Positions 7,367-15,078 of a stretch of 20,137 bases of DNA are shown here, piece after piece; within the stretch, counting starts at the first letter, position 1; every line of letters begins with the position of its first letter. The notes beneath the pieces are model-generated. The model was not told the origin of the DNA, did no database searches, and was given only the letters and a program-made list of their open reading frames with translations. A program made the position numbers and the translations under genes. Source of the DNA: JBOHTO01 sp050733695 (GTDB lineage: Bacteria > Gemmatimonadota > Gemmatimonadetes > Gemmatimonadales > Gemmatimonadaceae); contig JBOHTO010000140.1 of assembly GCA_050733695.1 (NCBI GenBank), positions 1 to 20,137 of the forward strand, given 5' to 3'.

Positions 7367-8995
7367 TCACGGCACGCTCCGGCAACTCCCGCCGGCGGCG
7401 CTCCGCCGCAGGAAAGATCTAACCACCGTGCGCGACCTGCGCCACCCTCTCGCGAGAAGCAATCGTGCTCGCGCGCGGCCATGACCGGCGAGCGCGCGAA
7501 CTCCGAATCGAAGGGTCGGAACCAGGGCGACCATGTTGCCGCCGCTGGTGACGGCCAGGCCTCGCCCAAGTACTTGCGACCGCATGATGGGAAAGTCAGC
7601 AGTCAGACAGGCATCACCCTGCGTCACAATCCGGTCACCATCACAGGAAATCACACGGTGCAGAACGAGTCGCCCGGCAATTGGCGCCAGAACGACGGTC
7701 CCGATCCGGACGGAATCCCGCGCTGGTGCCAGCAGCACGCGACTTCCATCGGTGATCGCCGGGCTCATGCTCGCGCCGGTTGCGGTCACCCAGATGCCCG
7801 CTCCGCTGCAAGGCGCCTCCCGCAAATAGGCGATAGCCTCCTCGGCATCGAGACGCCGTGCGAATGCTGCCTGTTCGGGAGCCGCATGCGAGCGATCGCG
7901 ATCGGATGATCCCGTGATCGCGACGTTGCGAAAGCCGGCCCTGGCGTACGCGCGCAGCGACGATCGATTCGTGCGATCGACACTCGCGAGCATGACACAC
8001 TCATGACCACGGTAGAAGGGTGCGACCCATTGGAAGGCCAGAGGGGCGATACCACGGCCACGATAACCTGGCGCAGTCCGATCATCATACGCGTAGATGA
8101 GCCGTCCCGGAGGGCCTCCGGCCCGCATACGAACTCCAGCAAGAAGACGCGGGTCCTCGCTGAGCCAGCGGTGAAACACGATCTCTCCGCCCATCTCACC
8201 GACCACGCAACGATCGCCTCGCTCCATGCGGCGAGGCGCATCGACCGCCGACGTCGCGTAGAAACGCGGCCGTCGCGCGACCTCGGCGTCAGTCGCCCAG
8301 CGGAATGATAGCCCGGGCGGTGCGACCAGCTCCGGGTCGCCCGACTGGTCGGCCTCCAATGCTGCCACCGGGGTAGCGAGCAGAACGCTGACCGAGCCAC
8401 GTGCCGTTCGGCCTGCTGCCATGGAGCCAAGCCTGCTGTGATAGGCGCCGATCAGTCGGGAGCGCGTCGCACCGCGTCCAAGCTTTTCCCTGGCGAGAAG
8501 GAACAATCCTCGAAGGCCAGGCTTGATCATGGTAACTCGGGTCCACGTGCCGGCTCCGGGATCGATCTCACAGTGCGCACCTTGCCGAACACACCACCTC
8601 CAAGCGGCGTCGACGAGGTCGTCATTCTCCACAGCGACGTAAAGCGAGAGGAGCATCCATGGAACGGGAAAGCTCGCTTCACCTGCTGCTGCTTCCAGCA
8701 GATGCGTCAGCACATCTCCTCGCGAGGCGCCGTTCGGCTCACCCACCGGGTTGAAAGTGACGGGAGCGATCGTGAGCCGCATACCGACACGCCTGACATG
8801 CGCGCGCAGCATGCCCGCTTCGCAGACTGCCAGCCCCGTTTCACGCTCTGTGATGACCACCCGTCGCAGAGAGGAGATCGAAGCCGGTGTTGACACCCAC
8901 GGTCCGACGGCACTGGTTTCCCCGCCGTCAGCGGCCGTCCAGAGCGCCAGCAGGTCGCCGGAGGGCGAGCCACTACTCGCTGTCAGACGATCCAT
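7367..8995 (-). CDS. GNAT acetyltransferase fused to S26-type signal peptidase
   Basis: A 542-residue two-domain protein. Residues about 225-360 resemble a GNAT acetyltransferase: a strand-rich part, then YRGRGIAPLAF (311-321), which matches the acetyl-CoA binding Q/R-x-x-G-x-G/A motif, then NRSSLRAYARAGFR. Residues about 398-485 resemble the signal-peptidase I/S24-S26 fold: GASM with Ser409, LHRV with His446 and TQGDA with Asp461, a Ser/His/Asp set as in the ER/archaeal type rather than the bacterial Ser/Lys. The first ~200 residues were not recognised, and the Arg-rich tail (500-542) has no membrane helix. The likely roles, acetylation and leader or other peptide cleavage, are inferred. The ATG at 8995 overlaps the upstream stop by 13 bases. 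The fusion is unusual. Confidence 0.75.
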   Translation of the reverse strand: MDRLTASSGSPSGDLLALWTAADGGETSAVGPWVSTPASISSLRRVVITERETGLAVCEAGMLRAHVRRVGMRLTIAPVTFNPVGEPNGASRGDVLTHLLEAAAGEASFPVPWMLLSLYVAVENDDLVDAAWRWCVRQGAHCEIDPGAGTWTRVTMIKPGLRGLFLLAREKLGRGATRSRLIGAYHSRLGSMAAGRTARGSVSVLLATPVAALEADQSGDPELVAPPGLSFRWATDAEVARRPRFYATSAVDAPRRMERGDRCVVGEMGGEIVFHRWLSEDPRLLAGVRMRAGGPPGRLIYAYDDRTAPGYRGRGIAPLAFQWVAPFYRGHECVMLASVDRTNRSSLRAYARAGFRNVAITGSSDRDRSHAAPEQAAFARRLDAEEAIAYLREAPCSGAGIWVTATGASMSPAITDGSRVLLAPARDSVRIGTVVLAPIAGRLVLHRVISCDGDRIVTQGDACLTADFPIMRSQVLGRGLAVTSGGNMVALVPTLRFGVRALAGHGRARARLLLARGWRRSRTVVRSFLRRSAAGGSCRSVP

Positions 8996-10188
8996 CGTTC
9001 CCGCTCGCCATGCCTATCCGGTCGAATTGGATCGTTCCAGTGAGGCATCGGACTCGGTGCACCGTACTTCTCCGCGGTCATCAGCAGACTCCCGGCGCGG
9101 GCTCGAAGGCGCGAAGCGGCCGAACGCGGGAGGGCGCGAAGGGTCGTACGCTCGCCGCGCGGCCATATCCAGTCCCCCAGCACAGCCATGGCGTCGCCCG
9201 CTGATACGGCGAACCGGAGGTCACGCCAGATTCCGTTGCGATCGCGACGCAATCCCGGCTCTATGCCGAGCGCACCAAGTGCTCCGGGATCGTCCTCGGC
9301 CGCGGCTGCTACGCCTGCGGCCATGACTTGCGCCCATTCCAGGTAACGGCCGAGTCCGGCTTGCGAGGCAGCCCTGCGAGATGCATTGCGACCGTCATGA
9401 CCAATCAACGACCAGAGCGTGGCGAAGTCGATGAGCCACAGAAACGGTGGGAGCTCGTGCTTCGCGAGATGTGCCGCCAGCGTGCCAGGCATCAGTGGAC
9501 CCGAGTGCGCGCGAAAACTGAAACCATGAATCGCGCACGGTGCATGCTCCGGCAACGGCAGGTGAAGGTGACTCAGCCGGTCCGAGAGTGCGGACGAGTG
9601 GAGGTCGATCCACATTCGCTCGCGTTCATCATGCCAGGCGAAGTTCTCCTCGAAGGGTGCGGTACCGGCCACGCGTCGCCACCCCAGCTCCACGGCGATG
9701 CTCCGGGCGATGTCGCGCCGATCGGGTCTGACCACAACATCCAGGTCGTGTGCGAGACGGACGAAGGGATCGGAATAGAGCCGTTGACTGAGCGGCATTC
9801 CCTTGAGTACAACGGGCTCGGCACCGGCATCATCCAGCCGATGCAGGAACACAGCATAGCGACCCAATTGCCGGCAACCGTGTTCACTCGCGCGGACCAC
9901 TTCGCGTCGCCATGCCGCAACGACGCGAGCAGGAGCCAGTCGACTGATCGTCTCTCGACTGCGGAGCCATGCGAGCGCAGCACAACGCTCGCGCGCGGCC
10001 ATGCGAAACACACCTTCCCACGCGCAACGATCCGAAGCGCGCAGATCATACCCGAGCGTGAGCCGCAGAAGTGCCACTGCATGCCGGCGCAGATCCACGC
10101 GCGATGCCTGGCGACCGCCCACCGTTATCGTCATCCGGCGCCCGGAACGCCGCGATACAGGCGCCGTGGCTCGGAACTCACTGGTCAC
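8983..10188 (-). CDS. Nucleotidyltransferase family protein (NTP_transf_5 type)
   Basis: A 401-residue protein resembling the uncharacterised nucleotidyltransferase family PF14907. The diagnostic part is near 124-155: PVVLKGMPLSQRLY...RLAHDLDVVV, where the G-then-D-x-D pattern supplies metal ligands. A later WIDLHSS segment (about 193-199) matches the family's third acidic strand. The family often travels with HprK-related kinases and PqqD-like proteins in peptide and exopolysaccharide clusters, as here; substrate and nucleotide are unknown. The start chosen is GTG at 10188, whose first bases overlap the upstream kinase stop as GTGA, with AAGG a few bases before. An ATG at 10134 would trim 18 Arg-rich residues. 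Confidence 0.78.
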   Translation of the reverse strand: MTSEFRATAPVSRRSGRRMTITVGGRQASRVDLRRHAVALLRLTLGYDLRASDRCAWEGVFRMAARERCAALAWLRSRETISRLAPARVVAAWRREVVRASEHGCRQLGRYAVFLHRLDDAGAEPVVLKGMPLSQRLYSDPFVRLAHDLDVVVRPDRRDIARSIAVELGWRRVAGTAPFEENFAWHDERERMWIDLHSSALSDRLSHLHLPLPEHAPCAIHGFSFRAHSGPLMPGTLAAHLAKHELPPFLWLIDFATLWSLIGHDGRNASRRAASQAGLGRYLEWAQVMAAGVAAAAEDDPGALGALGIEPGLRRDRNGIWRDLRFAVSAGDAMAVLGDWIWPRGERTTLRALPRSAASRLRARAGSLLMTAEKYGAPSPMPHWNDPIRPDRHGERERWIV

Positions 10189-12620
10189 CCGATGCCTTCA
10201 CCACCACCCGCGCCCCGCCTCGATCCCTGTCCCGTGAGCCGCCGCAGCCGCGCCATGACGCCGCGCCCGCGCCGGCCGTTCGCCCCGTTCGATCCCGCGT
10301 CGCCGTAGTACTCATAATACTGATACCCGTACCCGCCGTAATACGAAGCCTTGGACATGTCGACATCGTTCATCAGCGCGCCGAGCACGCGGCTGTGCAC
10401 TGCCTTGAGCTGCGACAGCGCGCGCCGCACCGCCTCGCGCGCCGTGGATTGCATGCGAACAACGAGGATCGCACCGTCCACCATCGTCGCCAGCACGGCG
10501 GCGTCCGTCACCGCGAGCAGCGGCGGCGAGTCCAGGAGAACGATGTCGTAGTTCTGCCGCGCGTCCTGCAGGACGCTGCGCATGCCGGGCGATCCCAGTA
10601 GCTCCGATGGGTTCGGCGGAAAGTGCCCACTCCCCAGCACGAACAGGTTCTCGACATCGGTGCCATTCACGATTTCGGCCAGCCCCAGATGGCCAATGAT
10701 CGCGTCGGTGAGCCCCGGCGATCTCGGGACGCCGAACGTCCTGTCCAGAACGGCGCGGCGAAGGTCGGCGTCGATCAGAAGCGTGCGTTGCCCCTGCTGC
10801 GCGAAGGTTATCGCCAGGTTGGCCACCGACGTGGATTTTCCGTCCGCCGGACCGGGGCTCGTGAACACTATCGCGCGGACGTCGCGCTGCGCTCTGGCAA
10901 ACGCCAGGTTGGTGCGCAGCGACCGATACGCCTCGGCCACCGGGGAGCGAGGATCCCCATGCGCCACGACGCGACTGAGCGCCGAGGCAGCGGCGCCGCG
11001 CGACGCGGATTCGACTCTGATGGTCGGTATCAGACCCAGCACCGGAATGCCGAACCGCTCCTGTATCTCATCGGGAGCCTTGATCGAGGTATCGAGCTTC
11101 TCGAGCACGAGCGCGAGCGCGACACCGACGAGGACGCCGAGTACGATGAGCATCATCAACGCGCGCGTCCGGTTGGGCGCAACGGGCGAGGTCGGAAGCG
11201 GCGCCTGATCGATGATCCGCACCTTCCCGCCCTCGACCGACTCGGCGATGCGCGCGAGCTGATATTCGCTCTGCAGCGCCGTGTATGTGCCCTGAATCGT
11301 GGCGACGTCCGCTTCGAGCTGCGCCTGTTGCGCCTGGAGCGGCGGGTAGTCCTCGGCCTCCGCGCGCAGCTCCCGGATCGTGTTGCCGTAGGTCGCCAGC
11401 TTCGACTCGAGCGCCTGGAGGTATAGCCGGCTCGCGTCCTGGATCTCTGCCTTGGTGGCGGCTATCAGCCGATCTACGGCGAGAACGTCAGGGTGATGTG
11501 GCTCCAGATCGCTGAGCAACTGCTCGCGCTCCTTGTCCAGTTCGAACCAGCGGTCGTAGAGCGTGGCGATGTACGCGTTCGTGGTCACTGCCTGCGTGCC
11601 TGACAGCCGCCGGAGTTCCTCGTCGACCGTATCGGCCGCGGCGAGCCTGCCGACGAGCTCCTTGTATACGCTCTGCTCCATGAGCACGGCCCGCCGGTCC
11701 CCTTCCACGGCGTGGATCGTCGTCAGCAGCGCGCCCAGGTCCGCGGATACATCGGCGGTCCCGTGCGCTTCCTTGAAACGGAGGAGCTCGTCCTGCGCCT
11801 CCTCGAGCCGTTGCTCCTGCTCGCGCAGCGACTGCGCGATGAATGCCGTTCGCGAGCGAGCGCGCGTGCGCTGTCCTTCCGCCGAGTACCTGGCATACAC
11901 GTTCGCGACCGCGTCCGCGATCTTCTGAACGAGCGAAGGGTCTGTGCCAACGTAGTCGATCCTGATGATGTCGGTGTTCTCGACTACCTGCGTGGAGACC
12001 CCTCGCTGCACCACGTTTGCCGCCGCCGTCAGCGGTCGGACGTCGAGGAGGATCGACCGCTCATCGATCGGCGGGCGCGATTCGATCGAGAGCGCGAGCC
12101 CGCCCGCGCGCAGCGTGTCGCCGTAGGTTGCGGAACCCAGTCGGTTCTCCCCGTCCACCAGCGCGAAGCTCCGATCTTCCAGCACGAGGCGGTACGACTC
12201 GTTCCGCGCTTCCGGAGCGACCCGTGCGAGCCCGTCCCCGAGGATCACCGAGCGGCGCAGCTCCGGCGGCTGCGCGATCGCCAGTCGGAGACCGAGCGTA
12301 TCCGCGACGCGTTCCGCCACGGCCTGGCTCCTGATGATCGTCTGCTCCGACTGCAGCGGATCCACGCGGTAGTTGTAGGACCCGGGATCGCGCATCCCCG
12401 CGATGGGCGCCTGCTGCTCCTCCACGCGGACCGTGACCGACGACCGGTACAGCCGCGGTTGCTGCAGCGTGTACCACATCCCGACCATGACAATGGAGAC
12501 GAATACCAGCGCCACCAGCCACCAGCGACGGCGGATGGCGACGATGACGTCGCGCGCCGGGAACACGGGCTCCGACGCGCTGGATTCCTCGCTGGTCTCG
12601 TAGCCTTCGGTGGGGGCCAT
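10185..12620 (-). CDS. wzc: Wzc-type polysaccharide co-polymerase / BY-kinase
   Basis: An 811-residue inner-membrane tyrosine autokinase controlling capsule or exopolysaccharide chain length and export. The first membrane helix is at 33-50, the Wzz domain at about 23-110, a periplasmic coiled-coil segment at about 250-460 and a second helix at about 487-505, followed by the cytoplasmic kinase. The kinase has Walker A PGPADGKST (589-597), Walker A' LLIDADLRR (614-622) and Walker B IVLLDSPP (693-700). The C-terminal tail has eight Tyr between 760 and 772, the autophosphorylation cluster. The gene follows the Wza-like export gene (14-base gap), the usual partner that it docks with. The downstream nucleotidyltransferase gene starts inside its stop codon. 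No clear ribosome binding site precedes the ATG. Confidence 0.92.
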   Translation of the reverse strand: MAPTEGYETSEESSASEPVFPARDVIVAIRRRWWLVALVFVSIVMVGMWYTLQQPRLYRSSVTVRVEEQQAPIAGMRDPGSYNYRVDPLQSEQTIIRSQAVAERVADTLGLRLAIAQPPELRRSVILGDGLARVAPEARNESYRLVLEDRSFALVDGENRLGSATYGDTLRAGGLALSIESRPPIDERSILLDVRPLTAAANVVQRGVSTQVVENTDIIRIDYVGTDPSLVQKIADAVANVYARYSAEGQRTRARSRTAFIAQSLREQEQRLEEAQDELLRFKEAHGTADVSADLGALLTTIHAVEGDRRAVLMEQSVYKELVGRLAAADTVDEELRRLSGTQAVTTNAYIATLYDRWFELDKEREQLLSDLEPHHPDVLAVDRLIAATKAEIQDASRLYLQALESKLATYGNTIRELRAEAEDYPPLQAQQAQLEADVATIQGTYTALQSEYQLARIAESVEGGKVRIIDQAPLPTSPVAPNRTRALMMLIVLGVLVGVALALVLEKLDTSIKAPDEIQERFGIPVLGLIPTIRVESASRGAAASALSRVVAHGDPRSPVAEAYRSLRTNLAFARAQRDVRAIVFTSPGPADGKSTSVANLAITFAQQGQRTLLIDADLRRAVLDRTFGVPRSPGLTDAIIGHLGLAEIVNGTDVENLFVLGSGHFPPNPSELLGSPGMRSVLQDARQNYDIVLLDSPPLLAVTDAAVLATMVDGAILVVRMQSTAREAVRRALSQLKAVHSRVLGALMNDVDMSKASYYGGYGYQYYEYYGDAGSNGANGRRGRGVMARLRRLTGQGSRRGAGGGEGIG

Positions 12621-12634
12621 TGGCAGGAGGGATG

Positions 12635-13318
12635 CTATCGACGTCCGCGAACCACGTTGTAAACCGTGAGCGCGGCGGTGAGCCCGCTCAGGATGAACAT
12701 GACCGTCTCCCGGTTGAATCCGGACTCCTCGGGTATGACGATGATATCGTTGGAGTATAGCACGATACGCCCCGCCGCGCTTCCCTCGAGCGCGGATTCC
12801 ATGTCGACGTGATACACCTCTCCCTCACGAATGACGCGCGTATCCTCGAGATCAGCGTCGGGAAGAGGGCCACCCACGAGAGTCAGCAACTGGATGAGAT
12901 TCGTCCCCGGCGGGATCTCCACGAGCCCCGGCGCACCCACGTGGCCGAGCACCGATACCTGGAGCACCGGCTGCACGGCAATCGACGGATCGGATATCCC
13001 GAGCCGCAGCAGGGCCTGGCGGATCTCTTCCGTAACCGCCTCGGGTGAGCTACCCGCTACATGGATCACCCCCACGCCCGGCATCTGGACATCACCGCGA
13101 CTGTTGATGACGAAGTCGCCCGTGAACTCCGGCTGCCGGTAGACGGCGATCTTGAGCAGATCACCGGGCTGCAGCACGCCGACATTGCGTTCGATCGTGT
13201 CGATCGCGGGCGGGTCGGTAAGCGGCCGGCGCGGATCCTGGGCGATGACGGGCGTCGCGAGACCGATGAGGAGCAGCATGGGGAACGCGAGGCGCGGGAT
13301 ACGGGCCGATGGGTTCAC
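12635..13318 (-). CDS. wza: Wza-type polysaccharide export protein (short, SLBB)
   Basis: A predicted 227-residue periplasmic/outer-membrane export protein. The GTG at 13318 gives a signal peptide (basic VNPSARIPRL, then AFPMLLLIGLATPVIA, cleavage before Gln). Next comes a polysaccharide export domain with LQPGDLLKIAVYRQPEFTG and VINSRGDVQMPGVG, then a single SLBB-like domain (VLGHVGAPGLVEIPPGTN...). The C-terminus has a short hydrophobic helix (about 206-222), as in the outer-membrane helix of Wza. It is shorter than E. coli Wza (about 380 residues) and has one SLBB repeat instead of two. It lies next to the Wzc gene, as usual. An in-frame extension to 13417 would overlap the upstream gene and has no signal sequence, so it was rejected. 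Confidence 0.85.
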   Translation of the reverse strand: MNPSARIPRLAFPMLLLIGLATPVIAQDPRRPLTDPPAIDTIERNVGVLQPGDLLKIAVYRQPEFTGDFVINSRGDVQMPGVGVIHVAGSSPEAVTEEIRQALLRLGISDPSIAVQPVLQVSVLGHVGAPGLVEIPPGTNLIQLLTLVGGPLPDADLEDTRVIREGEVYHVDMESALEGSAAGRIVLYSNDIIVIPEESGFNRETVMFILSGLTAALTVYNVVRGRR

Positions 13319-13352
13319 GGAGCCAACAGGGCAAGGGGGGATAACTGGTCGA

Positions 13353-15065
13353 TCATGGATAACGAAAGCGATAGCTTCCCACCAGCCGCACGCGCACCAG
13401 CAGTTCCGGCACCGCAACCTGGTTGCCGCGATTGGTGACTCGCGCCAGCTCGGCCTCGAGTCGCACAGGCAGGCGCTGGTCCAGCCAGTCTATTCCCGCC
13501 TCTGCAATCCAGCTTCGCTGCACGGCAGGGCGGTCCTCGGACACCGTCGGAAAGGGCTCTCCCGCTCTTCCTATCGGCGTCGGCGCGGGGCGTCCGTATA
13601 TCCGCTGCGCCCCCCGCCGCCAGCGGGAGATCCCGCCCGTTATTCGCACTCGTCCGCTCGGCCAGATCGATGCGGCAAGTCGCACGCGGTCGGCGTCGGG
13701 ACCAAGCTCGGAGCCGAGGGGTGCGTCGTAGTGCTGGTACACGGCGCTGTAGGGCCGTTTGAGGTACGCGAAGCTGCCCACGCGCTCATACCCCGCGCTG
13801 AAGCTGGCTGGCAGCATGAGCGGAAGCGCGAAGTCACCCACCACGCGCCATGCGAGCTGATCCGGCACCACCGCCCGGTCGCGTGAGTCGATCTGGATAT
13901 CGTCGACGACGAGCTCGCCCGTGACGGTCACGCCCTGCGCGCTCGCCCGCACCGCCCCGAAAACCGCGATGTTGTTCAGGTCCTCGCGGCCGGACCTCGC
14001 GGTGTCGTTCTCCGTGACGAGAAAGAGCATCAACGGGTTCACGTAGGAGAGATCGATCCCGCTCCCGCGGTCGCCGATGATGGCCGTCTCGCCGAGCGTG
14101 AGCTCGAGGGCGTCGCTCGCGCGAAAGGTGACGGCGTGCGCGGAGAGCCATCGGTTGACGTTCTGCGGGGGCGTGCCGGACACCAGGTTGTCATTCTCCA
14201 CCGTGAGCAGCACGTCGTCGAGCGACGCGAAGAGCGCGCGAAGCTCGAGGCGCGACCAGCGCACCGAGGCGCCAATGCGGTCCAGCGGCGGCGAGTTCGC
14301 CGAGAGAACCAGGGACTCTTCGCCGTCGCCGAGCCAGCTCTCCTGCCCGCGACCGAGCGTGAGGACGAGCGCCGACAGTCGCCCGCTGACGTACGCCTCA
14401 CTGAAATCGAGTACCGCGTCCGACCCACGGAAGCTGCTCGCCCTTATCCGCGGATCGTTGCGGCGATCGCTCTGCGCGTACGCTTCGGTCACCGCGTACA
14501 GTCTGTCACCACCGCTCCAGGAGAGCCGCCCGCTGAGAACACCCACGAGGGGCGCGTCGCCCTCACCCGTCGCGCGGATGTCGCGCCAGAGGGGGTGAAA
14601 CGTTCCCTCGCTGAGCGCGGCCGCACGCAACGTGAGCGCCGCTCCCGCCCCAACGCCATTCTCGCTCCCCACTTCGCCAAGTCCTGCCGAGTCGGCCGGG
14701 CTGCCACCCGGGAACCGATCCCGGAGGACGTCGAGGATCGTGCTTGCGCAGCGCGGTTCCTGCGCAGCAGCGGCGACCGCGTTGCGAATCGCGCCCACGA
14801 GGAACGGGCGATAGGGTGAGACGCGCGCCACGCGGCATCCCGCGCGCGCTATCGCATCGAGCTGCACATAGGCGGGATCGGAGAGCGGCAGTGCCGCCAG
14901 CGGGTGCTGCGCGTGGCCTGGCGTGCTCGCCGCGAGCGTCACCAGAGCGAACGCCGGGATCAGCGTCGCAGTCGCCACCGAGCGCGGCACCGAGCGCGGC
15001 ACCGCGCGCAACACGCAGGCCCGCAGCAGCGTCGTCATTCCCGCGAGCGCGGGAATCCGTTTCAT
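13353..15065 (-). CDS. Wzi-like capsule assembly outer-membrane protein
   Basis: A predicted 570-residue outer-membrane barrel of the Wzi/capsule assembly family. In E. coli Wzi helps attach capsule to the surface as a lectin-like barrel. A signal peptide is followed by mature sequence from about residue 53 (HAQ-HPLAAL). Near 222-260 is the family core: SEAYVSGRLSALVLTLGRGQ, then SWLGDGEESLVLSANSPPLDR. Long alternating strands follow and the protein ends in YRFRYP, with an aromatic residue close to the C-terminus as in outer-membrane barrels. The start is uncertain: ATG at 15065 has only a poorly spaced GAGG, and ATG at 15038 lies inside a palindromic repeat. Upstream in-frame codons run through the dehydratase gene and are not protein-like. 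The gene is followed by wza after 34 bases. Confidence 0.8.
   Translation of the reverse strand: MKRIPALAGMTTLLRACVLRAVPRSVPRSVATATLIPAFALVTLAASTPGHAQHPLAALPLSDPAYVQLDAIARAGCRVARVSPYRPFLVGAIRNAVAAAAQEPRCASTILDVLRDRFPGGSPADSAGLGEVGSENGVGAGAALTLRAAALSEGTFHPLWRDIRATGEGDAPLVGVLSGRLSWSGGDRLYAVTEAYAQSDRRNDPRIRASSFRGSDAVLDFSEAYVSGRLSALVLTLGRGQESWLGDGEESLVLSANSPPLDRIGASVRWSRLELRALFASLDDVLLTVENDNLVSGTPPQNVNRWLSAHAVTFRASDALELTLGETAIIGDRGSGIDLSYVNPLMLFLVTENDTARSGREDLNNIAVFGAVRASAQGVTVTGELVVDDIQIDSRDRAVVPDQLAWRVVGDFALPLMLPASFSAGYERVGSFAYLKRPYSAVYQHYDAPLGSELGPDADRVRLAASIWPSGRVRITGGISRWRRGAQRIYGRPAPTPIGRAGEPFPTVSEDRPAVQRSWIAEAGIDWLDQRLPVRLEAELARVTNRGNQVAVPELLVRVRLVGSYRFRYP
14977..15008. repeat. 12-bp tandem repeat in the Wzi-like signal region
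   Basis: Two perfect copies of ACCGAGCGCGGC (14977-14988, 14989-15000) are followed by a partial third. They encode the repeated PRSV in the poorly conserved N-terminal region. Probably a replication-slippage product. Confidence 0.6.
15037..15056. repeat. dRS3-like palindromic repeat ATTCCC-N8-GGGAAT
   Basis: The 20 bases form ATTCCCGCGAGCGCGGGAAT, a match to the ATTCCC(N)8GGGAAT consensus of Neisseria dRS3 repeats and to similar short palindromes scattered in many proteobacterial genomes. It folds into an 8-bp stem. It lies between the dehydratase stop and the Wzi-like mature sequence, and encodes IPALAGM if the ATG at 15065 is used. Family identity is by pattern only, since only one copy is in the window. 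Confidence 0.6.
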
Positions 15066-15078
15066 CACCTCGCCGCGG

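Noticed and set aside
13319..13417. Upstream extension of the Wza-like protein
   Set aside because: It adds 33 residues before the signal peptide and overlaps the Wzi-like gene end by 65 bases; the GTG at 13318 gives a normal signal peptide.
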